The translations under genes were made by a program, and so were the position numbers. Source: Schistosoma mansoni (lineage: Eukaryota > Platyhelminthes > Trematoda > Strigeidida > Schistosomatidae). Taken from it: 64,000 nucleotides of DNA. The notes below the pieces were generated by a model, which had not been told where the DNA came from, did no database searches, and saw only the letters and a list, made by a program, of their open reading frames with translations. The stretch lies in assembly GCF_000237925.1 (NCBI RefSeq), contig NC_031495.1, positions 32,526,706 to 32,590,705 on the forward strand, read 5' to 3'. This document shows, in pieces, positions 46,363 through 58,100 of the stretch (the first letter of the stretch is position 1; the number at the start of each line of letters is the position of its first letter).

Positions 46363-46750
46363 TTACAAGTGGAAATTAAAATCACGCTCCCAATTTGAAA
46401 CGTCGTACTCATTTGGCGAGTTAGTGAATGATGGTTTAGCTCTTGATGCTAAAGAGAAATCGTAAATTCGTCTACTTTTCTCTTGAGAAAGAACAGAGTA
46501 CGCTTCGTTGATCCTTTTAAACATCTCAATATCACCGTCATTTTTATCAGGATGATACTGTATAAATAACAGATTATAAAAGTAATTAACAGCTTACTTT
46601 TTTCGATAGTTCGATAAAAGCTGAACGAATTTCACTATACGAAGCGGATTTTCCAATTCCTAATGTATCATAATGTGTTTGAGATGAAACCAAACGACGA
46701 AAATTATACAAGGATTGAAAACTATTTGTTCGGTAAAGTCCTGTGATCAT
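46363..46750 (-). CDS. J-domain (HSP40-type) protein, two exons, likely mitochondrial
   Basis: Exon 1 is 46598-46750 (51 codons, ATG at 46750) and exon 2 is 46363-46557 (64 codons and TAA), joined across a 40-base GT-AG intron in phase 0; 115 residues. Residues 1-26 are basic, serine-rich and without acids, like a mitochondrial leader. The J domain follows: HYDTLGIG (26-33), helix II EIRSAFIELSKKY, the HPD motif at 53-55 that stimulates Hsp70 ATPase, and INEAYSVLSQEKSRRIYD. The intron sits just before YHPD. No G/F-rich or zinc region, so class C. The layout resembles DNAJC4. The last codons overlap a good splice donor (CTTGTAAGT), so a longer form spliced onward, perhaps to a membrane segment, is possible. 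Confidence 0.82.
46558..46597 (-). other. 40-base intron in J-domain gene
   Basis: Minus strand GTAAGC...TACAG. Very short introns near gene starts are typical of schistosomes. Confidence 0.8.
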
Positions 46751-48110
46751 AGATAGCCGGAAGATTTAACAATCATAGTACGCACAAATTGAATACTAGC
46801 TTAACTGAAATGTAGAAAAAATACTTATCACAAACCAAGACCTGAAGAAAATCATAATTTACATGGAGGGACTACAATAGAGAAAGTAACCTGTATCTGT
46901 CTATCAAAAGTGATATATGTAAAACTAAGCTGTCGTGGTCGATGATATTTATTACTGATAGATCTGAAGCCTTTAAGAATTAGTGACTCCACAAAAATCT
47001 AGTTGAGTTGTTACTCAATACTGAAGTTAGATATGTGATCCACTAATGATTTGAACAACTGATGAGCTTATGTATGATCCAACTGACCATGACAATTAGA
47101 CAGTATTATAAGTGACTAGTTTGTTCAGTGAGTAAAACATGTTTGATTTCAAGAAAGAGCATCACTCCTGCTAGATTCCAAGTATAAACTTAATGAATCC
47201 TAGTTTTTTGTCAATAGCTATCAGTTATCTGACTGAAAAAAAGATGGAATATGGTTAGCGAGCCCTCAGTTAAGTCGTCAAACAATTTGATGCTCTAATG
47301 TTCCCTAATTTCCGGCATGAATAATTACGAATAAAAAAATGTTTTTCAAATTGATGTTTATAAGATTATCATATGAGAATTTTTTTAGTCTGATACTGAC
47401 TCTGAGGAAATTGTGTATGAGTCTTTTATGTTAAATAATAGCTGTTGTGACTAAATATTCTTCGATTTCTCCACTTAAGTCACCTATATATCATCTACCA
47501 CACCCTGAACCACTTTTCTTCAAATTAGTTACAGACACCAATTAGTATAAGGACAAATTATCACTACAACGCGTATGAATGCAAGTGACATCACTGATCC
47601 GCCCATTTAAATTTTAACTACTGGGTCATAGATTCAAACTCTGTTCCACTGACTACGAGTTGTGTTGACTAGCATATTTAGTTTTAAGAAATAAATATTC
47701 AACGCTAAGTAGATGATAAACTAGTAGCAAAAATCGTCATCAGTTAACAGCATTTGGGGTTTTAAGCTGAAAGACAAAATTCTGCGGAATAATAACGAAA
47801 GTTAACTGAGAATCTCATTACAAAATTAACCATAAAGATCGATAAAACTAAGTTTATTTTACTCCTTCCATATAATTTATCGATTGCTAAATTTAGTTTT
47901 ATTGTAACAACTTTCATGCAGTTTCTCAGTCTGTTTATAATACTAATATTTTACTATTGTATCGATAACACTGACAATACTAAGTGAAACAATATACAGA
48001 CCTGTAGCAACTGTACATTATGCAAATTTGTACCGACGTGACATCATTACTTATTCATCCTGTAAGGCAATCGTTCATTTATTTGGGGAGCCGATTAATT
48101 TCTATTTCAG
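46751..48110. other. non-coding stretch upstream of J-domain gene
   Basis: The J-domain gene promoter should lie at its left end; no element can be named. Confidence 0.4.
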
Positions 48111-48278
48111 CTGTTGGTGTGCTCCGCCAGTAATCAGTTTAAAAAAAGGTTATCTTGCACGAACAATGAAGGACAGTAATTTAGTAAACAAAATAACGCT
48201 TTCACAGCGTAAAATTCCCAAACAGAAGTCTACTTTTGAACGGAGAAGCATCCCACAAAGTACAATTCTTAATATAAG
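48111..48278 (+). CDS. candidate internal exon of unknown gene
   Basis: A 168-base open segment bounded by an acceptor (TCTATTTCAG, to 48110) and a donor (AAG then GTTTTG at 48279). It is translated in the frame giving PVISLKKGYLARTMKDSNLV and then basic SQRKIPKQKSTFERRSIPQS. The composition is protein-like, and the length is a multiple of three with matching phases at both ends. No neighbouring exon was recognised and I do not know the family. It could be chance. Confidence 0.25.
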
Positions 48279-48835
48279 GTTTTGTAGCATGTTCACATTT
48301 CTTTTACTTCTAGTGGAAAATATGGGAACTCAAAGCTAAAAAGTTTTGAGTCGGTTAAATTAAACTAAACGAAAAATCGGAAAGCTGGGGTAATAGTAAT
48401 AGGATTGAACACTAGATTTGAGCATACAAGGTTCAAAAATATCGATATTAATAAATGCAGTGTTGATACTGGTAATTATATGTATCTATGCATGACGTTT
48501 TAAAATAGCGCATTAAACAAGCACCGTCAAAAGGTAAACTTAATATGAAGGTCTATGTAAACAAATGTGGCACAAGCCTGCCATATGATGGAAACAGACC
48601 AGTGCTAACTTATGAGTGACTTTATTCAAATATTGGTGATGGAGTCAGAGTTTATATTTAACTGATAATCAAAATGACTACCTCAGATGTAGTTAAACAA
48701 GACTGCCCATGTTCTTTTCTTTTTATTCGATTTCACTGTACCAATAAGATTGTGTTGACGACTTGAAGCTGTACTTGCCAAAATCGGTTGCAGTTTTTCT
48801 TATGCATTTACCCTGCTATATTTCCTAAAACTCAA
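48279..48835. other. non-coding stretch
   Basis: No supportable feature was found. Confidence 0.35.
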
Positions 48836-49342
48836 CCCCAAATGCCCTGGTACGGCCGAGAGTGGGGAGAGTCTACTCTCCTCAAAATGCTCTCACATGG
48901 CCAGCGAATATATAGCCTCTGCCAGGGAAGTCCTACTCACTGCCTTCTCGTGGCGGGGGTGTTGTTTACGAAAGTGAGAGGACGAAAAGCGAATGTCCGG
49001 CGCTTTAACCGGGTTGGTGGACACGGAGGGTCCACCTAGGGGAGTTGGAAAACCCTGATTCAAAAACAATGGTGCACATGGGCTCCAGTATCCTGATGGA
49101 ACGAATGGCGGACGAACCTGTCATTGGTCGACGGCTACCATGGGACTGCATCTCCTCACGATGCTCCACTGCCTTGTGGATCAGACCTTTTGGTCAAAGG
49201 CTCGGGGTGTGGCCCCCTAAGAAAACCACCTGCTTCGGTTTGGGCACCCGGGCAGTATCACAGCCCACACACACAAATAGTGTGGCGCATATGTACCTGG
49301 TGCCCTTTTGTACCAATATATATGTGTTTAAATAAATAAATA
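48836..49342 (+). mobile_element. GC-rich retroposon related to a LINE 5' region
   Basis: A 500-base GC-rich block in AT-rich surroundings. It begins CCCCAAATGCCCTGGTACGG and ends in AAATAAATAAATAAAATAAG, a 3'-tail-like tract. The first 145 bases recur at 63572-63717 beside LINE sequence. I recall similar sequence as the 5' part of an abundant schistosome RTE LINE, so this may be a short non-autonomous derivative. Two overlapping open frames (96 and 71 codons) near 49045-49339 have no recognised product. Confidence 0.6.
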
Positions 49343-51109
49343 AAATAAGCAGAGTATTAACTCTTAACTTGCATTCTTTGATTGGATTGGCTTTTCGGAC
49401 AGCACGTTTCAGATTTTGAAAGACATCGAAATTTCATTTACTTAGCTTCCGGCTTCTTATTTCATGGAGTTTCTGAGCACAGTTTGTTAATTAATTGTAG
49501 AGTGGTGAAAACTGTCTAAAGAACATCTCATGCGGCTTATCAATGCCTATAATTTCCTAGTTCAACAATAGTGTACTCTTAGAGACGCCACAAGTTTTAG
49601 GTACTTAAATGTCAATTCAGAAAATATTCGAATATTCATTCATGCTGCTCATATTATTTTTATCACTGCTAAGACATCTGTCATACTACTAGAAAGTGAA
49701 CTTATTTATTATTATAGGTCGCGTGATCCACTTCATTATCAGTGATCGATAAACTAATTTTATTTGTTTTTCATTATATATCCACGAAACTGCCATTGTA
49801 GTTAAAAGAAAACTCAGAACGTTTGTCTAAAAGCAGCATTGTTCGTGAATATGAATAGTCTACGCATTCTGTTAACGTTGAGTGAAGACTATTCTATGGT
49901 TATTATAACCAGTTAGAATTTGGGGCTAAAATTTGGATTAACTGACATGTCGAAAAGTTTTTCTTACTACTTTTTGAGGAATGACTGTACCTCATCTGCT
50001 TATTAGTAAGATATACATATCAAGCGGATAATTCGACGCTAGTTTCGAGGAGAGGTAGATATTTAAATTTCGGGGAGTAGTGTTAACATCAAGAAATTCC
50101 CCTACAGTGAAAAAAGTTCTCACTACTTATATCGAACTGGCGAACAAGGTGAAATTTCTCAGACACCAAACAACAAATAAAATGGAAATCAAGTCGAACA
50201 AAGTAGTAATAAAGAGGATGACGGAGTGAATAAAAGAGGGAAAATGTTGATTTTGCTTCCCTGACGTCGGTTACTTAAAATAAATTTTGGTTTTCCGCCC
50301 TTATGTCGTGCTTTTTAAGAAAAATACGCTGACAAGTACCTGTAACGCGCACGTTTTGAATATGCCGCCCTCCAAACGTACTATCTAATAAATCTTACAA
50401 AAATAACTTACTGTTTCATAAGAAAAGAGTAAAATCACCACATGCATATGTCGTAATTTGTGGACATGGAGTTCCTGAAACGTATGTATTCAAGCTTTAT
50501 TGTTTGCTTAACATATTGTTATGACAATTTTTGTGGCAATCACAAATAACTTACAACATGCAAATAAGTGGCGTACTCTGTTTTTCTAATACCATTAATT
50601 ACTTTGTTTGTCCTATAAGATGCTCATAGACGTAGGGCAACAATGAACCTGCCAAGCGTCCTCGGTCGTCACAGATCGACACATAGCAGAAGGTGAAATA
50701 AAATGCTAAAGACTTTCATGGAGAAATATAACTTGTTTTCTTTGAGTCAACTTGCTTATGAAGGCACGAGTAACGGTTAACACTGAAATTAAGTGTAATC
50801 AGAATATATCATCTGTGACTACACATGTTGAAGAAACTTCCCAATGATGTTCGTTTACATGGAGCCTTGAATCCCTTTCCACTTTCTCATTCCAGTCTTA
50901 TATGAAGCAGATTAAGAAATCAGTGCAAAGCGAGTACACTGTTGCCAAGCGAACAGCTCAGCGTTATGTACAGATATCGTTTCGTGGAATGGTTCACAAT
51001 AGCACTTTGGCCACACATTACAAAAAATCGTTAAGTCAGACCCAGAGAAACAATCAATTGGTTCAGGAATACCAAAACAACTTCATTTAAACCGGATAAT
51101 GCCAAACTA
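49343..51109. other. non-coding stretch
   Basis: No supportable gene. A 62-codon frame at 50902-51090 looks basic and polar, but has no motif I recognise and no clear splice frame. Confidence 0.4.
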
Positions 51110-51705
51110 GTAAACATACCACAAGTATTCAGAAATTGGCAGGCTATCGATATGTCGAGGACGTTTGGTCTAAGCTGGCTAATAGTTATAGAAGAAGTGG
51201 CGCACAGCGTACTGTGATAATTAAGAGTATTTGAAATATTGTAAGAACTAGGAATCCTCGAAATAACACAATTTCACAAAGAATTACTAGATGAGTGCGA
51301 ACGAATGTACTGTATCTGGAATCCGAAATCAGAGAGTCATCAAGCACAAAGGAATCGTTAGTTCATACAAATATCATGAAGATACGACTAGTATTCTGGT
51401 TTTACAACCTGCTACCAGTAGCATCTTCTATGTTCGAAGCTTTTTCCCGACCAATGGAGAACAGAAGTCAGACGAGAAGAGGTAGGAAAGATATATTTGA
51501 TACGTTATCAATATATCGAGAAGCGTTTGTTCTTAGCTGGCTAGTGAACGTAGGAGCTGTGTCCCACACCGAGTCGAAACGTGATCTGGTACGGATGCAT
51601 GACCGAAAGCCTTCAGTTAAACAAGTCCACTTAAACAACGTGGTCAGCATCCAATGTCGAACACTTAGAAAGCTATTGATTTTGGGGAATTATTTACAGC
51701 TTTAA
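51110..51705. repeat. LTR-like or leader repeat flanking a gypsy Gag fossil, left
   Basis: 51232-51370 matches 53210-53345 and 51576-51705 matches 53355-53480, same orientation. Within it, 51140-51200 looks like a diverged copy of 51500-51560. It is also related to 27545-27735. The repeat lies on both sides of the Gag fossil, as LTRs or leaders would, but borders are unclear. Confidence 0.6.
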
Positions 51706-51989
51706 TCATATCCGCCACAGCTTGAATGAGATTCCAATTTTCAGCTACAAGTCATACATCTTCTCTTTAGGTTCATCGTGTCTGTCCGACCGTGTATTGG
51801 ATGTAGACTCTGTACGATCTAGAATATATTCATTAGTATTATAGTTAACAACTGAAATTGGAACAGACTCTCCTGGTTCCTGAAATTGTATACAATCATA
51901 ATGTCGGTTGTGTAGTGAAACCAGTGGTATCTAGAATTTGAACGATATATATTCCAACACTTTCCTCCCACACGAAATATTGTTGGATC

Positions 51990-53205
51990 TTCATATCACC
52001 AAGTTATGAATAATGTGGCTTCAACCAAAACATGTTTCTCACATTGACTAGAGTGTTCATTAGAAGTGAATTCATGATAGGGATAAGCAACATTTATTAT
52101 GATACTACACGAATTGTAATCAAAGTCGAGCTCATTTAGTACTCGTGCTTCACATTGAACAAGTTTACCAAAAGTAACAAATGCATTATGAGAACAAATA
52201 ATATTTGATATGACATCAGGATTTGGTTCTTTTGAAGTATTTTCTGCAAATTTATAAAAGAATGTCATTGGAGAGTAATGGCTCATCAGAAAATCAGCAT
52301 CTGTCAAAACTGCATCAGGTCCTCGATCATGATTTGATTCATTCAACATATTTCCCTCACATTTGTAAGATATTCCATCAGAAATATGTGGATCGTCAAG
52401 ACAAATCATATCTGGTACAATAAAATTAGAAATCCGATAATAAGGTGATTGACTAGAGGCTTTTGTCTCACAACGATTCTGAGTTTTATTCAACTCTGGA
52501 CTGATATATGACTCGAAGTCATGGATAAAGATAAGTGATCATTGCAAGCAATCAACTTTAAAGGGTCAAAATTACAAAGTTTAGCATTGCTTGCAGAGAA
52601 GTAAACAATAGTCTTCTCATTACATTATCGAAATTTATCAAAGGGACTAATTGCTTTAAATAGTATTACAAACTGACTGAATATGTCTAATTTCTCTACA
52701 TGTTAAGCATTCGGAATTACGAGATAAGCATGAATTAAATGGGTGAAACGTGCCGCAGGGCAAACATTGACCAAACTTGTGCTCATCTACGTGATCTACT
52801 TCGTAACTTCTCAATGAATTACCTGAACAACCTTGTTTACGCATTCGATTAGGACGACATAGTAATGTGCTGGAATTTTTAATGTCCTGACAAATCATTA
52901 CATGAAATTTATCTCCTCTACCGCATTCTAAAATTGTACACTTTACATGGTCTAGCAGTATTTCCCTGAGAGTTGCATAAGGGAGTGAAATCGGCTTTTC
53001 TGGAAATGCTGGAGTTTTTTAATAGGCTGTATGCTTCTTTTCCGGTGAATGTAAGGGAACGAGCCTCAATGTTATCATCCTCAACATCTTCCTTGGGAAT
53101 TGTTCAGATTTCGAACCTCTCCATATAATCCTCAAAAGCAATTAAATCTGAATGTATGTCCTACCGTTCCATCATAGGCTCCATCGCGATGCCAATGTGA
53201 TGAAC
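51990..53205 (-). mobile_element. gypsy-type Gag region, fossil
   Basis: The minus-strand translation contains a Gag-like start region near 53200-53000 (FEDYMERFEI; EARSLTFTGKEAYSLL), then a cysteine-rich nucleocapsid-like segment CLTCREIRHIQSVC near 52690. A long polar tail follows (NMLNESNHDR; QCEARVLNELDFDY; FTSNEHSSQCEKHVL) with repeated CE...VLNE units. I recall similar Gag tails from schistosome LTR elements. Pol parts are not seen here. It is broken by several changes and looks old. Confidence 0.65.
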
Positions 53206-53490
53206 AGGAGTATTTGAATTATCGTTAGAACTAGGAATCCTCGAAATAACACAAAGAATTACTAGATGAGCGCGAAAGAATGTACTGTATTTGGAATCCG
53301 AAATCAGAGAGTCATCAAGCACAAAGGAATCATTAGTTTAGACAAATAAGACACGTACCCACTCGTGATCTAATGCAGAGTCTTGACCGATCGCCTTCAG
53401 CTAGGTGAGTTCATTAGAACTAATACGGTCAGCATCAAATGTCGAAGACATACGGAGCTATTGATTTTGGGGATTTATTTACCGCTACCA
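53206..53490. repeat. LTR-like or leader repeat flanking a gypsy Gag fossil, right
   Basis: Partner of 51110-51705, shorter; starts just upstream (minus strand) of the Gag-like start. Confidence 0.6.
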
Positions 53491-53759
53491 ACCATTCTCC
53501 CCTCCCCAGTGTGGTGGTGATGCCCCGATGGCGTGACCAATCAGAAGTTTAAACCCAACGAGTTTGTTGGAAAACACTCTCCTGATAGCTCACTATGTTC
53601 AGCAGCGTTCGGTCGTTTTTCCTTACTATAAGCGGCCATGTGGTACAATATAGCAGTGAAGAACAAGTACAATGAAATTTTCGATCCATCGCAATCTTCA
53701 TCGGTTTTCCATCTTTTCCATCTTTTCTGGAGAAGAACAAAAAGCAAATTGCTAGTGCC
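53491..53759. other. spacer between gypsy fossils
   Basis: Contains overlapping short frames only; nothing recognised. Confidence 0.3.
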
Positions 53760-55000
53760 TGTCGAATTTCACTCGTACGTGCTTAAGGACACAAAACGTG
53801 AGAAGGAAGAAAAATAAACTGGCATTCGTACGTATTGATAACACGTGATAGCGTAAAAGACGTTTCTGCGCACTGATATTTTTTGAGAAACAGATACACA
53901 CGTATAAGAGCACACTGAAAAAACATCTTCGTCCTTGTTTCTGACACAACAATACAAAAAAAAGTTTGTGTCGTGTCCTACGCGCAATAGTAGTTTGAGT
54001 GTTCTAAAAACAAAATCCTTCCAGAGTGAGTTGTTTTGGGACAGTTGTCGTGATTGTTGATTATCGGGTTAGGCATCGTAATTGTAAGAGTCGAGTCATT
54101 CTGGTGTACATTAAGATAATCAGCATCATTAAGCTACTCTTCTAAGTACACGGCTCTAAGACGGTCAATGCTGACGTTATCGTTAGTTCGGCCTTCATCA
54201 ACGATATATCATTTATGTTTACGGTAAAGGACTTTGAAGGGTCCTTCGTTTGTAATTTCGAGAGGTAATCTATGTCAGTCTTGACGTACAAAGACACGTT
54301 TGCTATATCGTAAGTCAGGTTGAACGAAAACATCAGTCAATTTTGGTCGAGTGGGAGCAGGTTCAACCGAACGCATCGCGTTTGTAAGCCTGCTTGTTTT
54401 GGAGTTTAGATCCATGTTCATTGGAGGAGATGAAGGATCCACGAATCCCTCTGGAAGTCGAAGTGTCGTTCCATAAAAGAGTTGAGCTACAGCGTATCCA
54501 ACGCCAGCCTACATTGCATTGAGAATACCGAGTAACATGGATGGAGGAGCGTCAGTCCACTGTGACACTTTTGCCGTTTAGAGTGAAGCTTTCAATTGCC
54601 AGTGAAATCGTTCTACCAACACATTAGCCTGTGGATGGTAGGCAGTCGTTCAGAATCGTGGGATTCTCAGGAGTGTGGCAATATGACGAAAAATCCTGCA
54701 TTCGAACTGACGCACACTGTCTGTAGTGATGGTTGAAGGGCAGTTGAAGTTTGATACCCACCGTTCGATGAAGGCGCGAGCCACTGTTTCAGCAGTTATG
54801 TCGTTGATGAGTAATGCCTCTGGCCATCGAGCGAAACGGTCTACACAAGCTAAGATATAGGGGAATCCATTTGAATCTGGTAAAGGTCTTACCAAATCCA
54901 GATGAACATGGTCGAAACGAGCGTCGGGAGTTTTGAAAGAGTTCGACAGACACTTGTTGTGTCTCGTCACCTCGTCATAGTCAATCGAGCCCTCTCACCA
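53760..55000 (-). mobile_element. Ty3/gypsy fossil: LTR and integrase region
   Basis: An LTR-like segment at 53760 to about 54012 (starts TGTCGAATTTCAC, like 28090) is followed on the minus strand by integrase pieces. The core is at about 54970-54650 (FDHVHLDLVRPLPDSNGF; CVDRFARWPEALLI; ERWVSNFNCPSTITTD), with the C-terminal region to about 54140. Same family as 28090-30655, with the same conserved integrase wording. Broken, with several breaks; old. Its edge lies about 140 bases before the NOP2 start codon. Confidence 0.75.
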
Positions 55001-55142
55001 CTCAGACACAGATCCTAAAGAACAAATAGTTAACCAATTCCGAGACGCAAAGTTTAGGCCTTGGAGTTTGTTTTTATTCTCTCCTGACTCAGGTCGGTTG
55101 CTTTGACCTAGTGGATTTAAGCCGCCTATTTCGTTTGTGGTC

Positions 55143-58100
55143 ATGACCATGGTAAAATCAGCCGTAAGGAAGGGAAGGAAAAGATTGGCTCACCAAGAGG
55201 ACCCAAAAATCAAGGATGGAGTTGTTAAACTTAGAGGTTTGTTGCCTTCAAAGTCTCAATGTTTTCAGAGAAGCTGACAAGCAGACAAAAACAAAGGCTT
55301 AAGAAGCGTTTCCTGAAATCTGATGAACCTGTTGAAAATAGAGTGTCTCGAAAGGTATTTTTGTTGATGTCCTTCTTCCCATTAGGTTTTCGAGCCGTCT
55401 GACAGCCTGCTTGAAAATGACGGTGACGAACTTATGGTTGATGATTTTGGACGTCTATCAGATTTAGAAGATGAAGACATTAAGACAAATACGGATCCTG
55501 TAGAACCTGTAGATGAAAATGAAGATATGATAACCAACCTCGCTTCCGAAGATGTGGTTGAAAAGTCTGTCATGGATTCCAGTACATTGAACCAACGCAT
55601 TCGGAACTGGCTCTATATCCTATCCGATTTCAAAAACAGAGCACCTGCAGACCTCAATAGGAGTTTGTGTGTTCGAACTCTGATAAGCGACTTATGTTCT
55701 CGTTATTCGTACAATCAGTTTCTTATGGTGAAACTTCTTGACTTGTTTCCGAAAGAGGTAATAAATATTGGAACTCAAATTCAGTCGCAGATCGTTGAGG
55801 TTTTGGAAGCTAATGAAGTCGACAGACCAGTGACCATACGCACAAATACCTTAAAAACCCGTCGGAGGGAATTGGCTCAAGCAAGTCCTCTTTGTTCATA
55901 TAATTGGATAGGCTTTAATAAATCGTGGTGTGAACCTTGATCCTTTGGAACCGTGGAGCAAAGTTGGACTTGTTGTTTATTCATCACAAGTACCATTAGG
56001 CGCAACACCAGAGTATCTTGCCGGTCATTATATACTTCAGGGAGCTAGTTCTATGCTTCCTGTGATGGCCTTGTCTCCTCAGTTAGGCGAGCGTATCCTG
56101 GATTTGTGTGCTGCGCCGGGTGGGAAAACAACTTACATTGGCAAGTTTGGAATTTTAGTTGGTGTACTCATGAATCAAAATGTTAGGATTAGTGGTGTAT
56201 CTTCAGTACTATTACTTCCTCATCTCCTAAGTTTTTATTAGTTTGTATTACTTGAGATGGTTACCTGAAGCTATTACAGGGAATCGGTGTTTGCTGTTTT
56301 GGGTATGTTCAATTCTCGAGATAGCATTACATCACGCAAGTTTCGGAAAGTATTACATGTATTTTCTGGGCTTCTACCTTTCAAATTTTGAACCCTGTGG
56401 TACTAAGGCTAGTCTCGTCACACGCGAGTGATACTTCCCACATACTAGTGATTCTACAAAACTTACTTATTAAATAAATAAATAATCAATCAATTTGTCA
56501 TTTATAATGAAAAGGGCCTGTTGATTTTCTATTAACTAACTACTCCTTTGTAAATGGAGACTGTTTGATCTCAAATTCAGTTAAAATACATTCTTTCGTG
56601 CTTATCTAGTACTTTTTCACTAAATTGCTTTATTTTTGGGATACCTTAAAAACCCGTCGGAGGGAATTGGCTCAAGCAAGTCCTCTTTGTTCATATAATT
56701 GGATAGGCTTTAATAAATCGTGGTGTGAACCTTGATCCTTTGGAACCGTGGAGCAAAGTTGGACTTGTTGTTTATTCATCACAAGTACCATTAGGCGCAA
56801 CACCAGAGTATCTTGCCGGTCATTATATACTTCAGGGAGCTAGTTCTATGCTTCCTGTGATGGCCTTGTCTCCTCAGTTAGGCGAGCGTATCCTGGATTT
56901 GTGTGCTGCGCCGGGTGGGAAAACAACTTACATTGGCAAGTTTGGAATTTTAGTTGGTGTACTCATGAATCAAAATGTTAGGATTAGTGGTGTATCTTCA
57001 GTACTATTACTTCCTCATCTCCTAAGTTTTTATTAGTTTGTATTACTTGAGATGGTTACCTGAAGCTATTACAGGGAATCGGTGTTTGCTGTTTTGGGTA
57101 TGTTCAATTCTCGAGATAGCATTACATCACGCAAGTTTCGGAAAGTATTACATGTATTTTCCGGGCTTCTACCTTTCAAATTTTGAACCCTGTGGTACTA
57201 AGGCTAGTCTCGTCACACGCGAGTGATACTTCCCACATACTAGTGATTCTACAAAACTTACTTATTAATACCTGTAAGATAGGTACGGATCTTTACTCTT
57301 ATCCATATCAACTTCAACCTCGCCAGGCGGAGTGAGATCTTAGTTACGGAGAGGCATGATTTTTTAATTTTCCTCCTATAAACTGAAGGGAGTGACAATT
57401 TAACTAATAATAGGAGTAATCAAGGGGTAACACTCAAAGTAATCTCCCTTACTACTGACAGAATTAAAGTAACCGTTGAGCCTTGAAAGATTGAACCGAA
57501 GATGCCATCTCTATAGCTTCGGGTAGTGAGTTCCGCAGCTTACTGATTAGGACGGCAGAAGAATGTACACAAGTTTAATATGAAGCATCTTTAGGGTAGT
57601 TTGTCGGAAAACAGTTAATTGCTTGTATCTTAACTGAAGAAAATGTAGTTTTTGGTCACTAAACGTTTTTGTACATACTCTTTCCCATTACTCAGAAGCG
57701 AAAGCAACGATTTGAGCAAAAGATTATTAGTTTGTCATTCTTATAAGCTATTCACAATCCTCAGTACTTTAACGTCAAAGTAATGAGACTTAGCATACTT
57801 GTAAAAATTGGTTTCGTTGCCCACCATTGTTGATGATCATTGCATAGACATTTTGTCAACCTGTATTAAAGATCTCACTCACTCTAAGCTTGTGCAAGCG
57901 CACAGTTCAGCAAATTAACTTGTGCTCCATTTAAAAACACCACGGGTTTTATGCTACAGCTTCAAACACAAGCTTCTAAAGTAGTGAAATAAGACTATTT
58001 AACAAACTGAAGTTTATTATTTTGATAATTAACTATGAATAATAACGAAAACTTATTGGCAAAAGGTTTTTCCACGTTGTATTGCCTAAATTGTAATAAT

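Noticed and set aside
50902-51090. 62-codon basic frame
   Set aside because: I looked for a mitochondrial ribosomal protein or other host exon match but could not support one; no clear splice frame.
55382-55600. Minus-strand serine-rich frame over NOP2 exon 3
   Set aside because: Shadow of the acidic NOP2 segment.
56243-57226. Repeated 62-codon frames (56243-56431 and 57038-57226)
   Set aside because: They lie in NOP2 intron 4 within the two duplicate copies; the frame repeats only because the DNA does.
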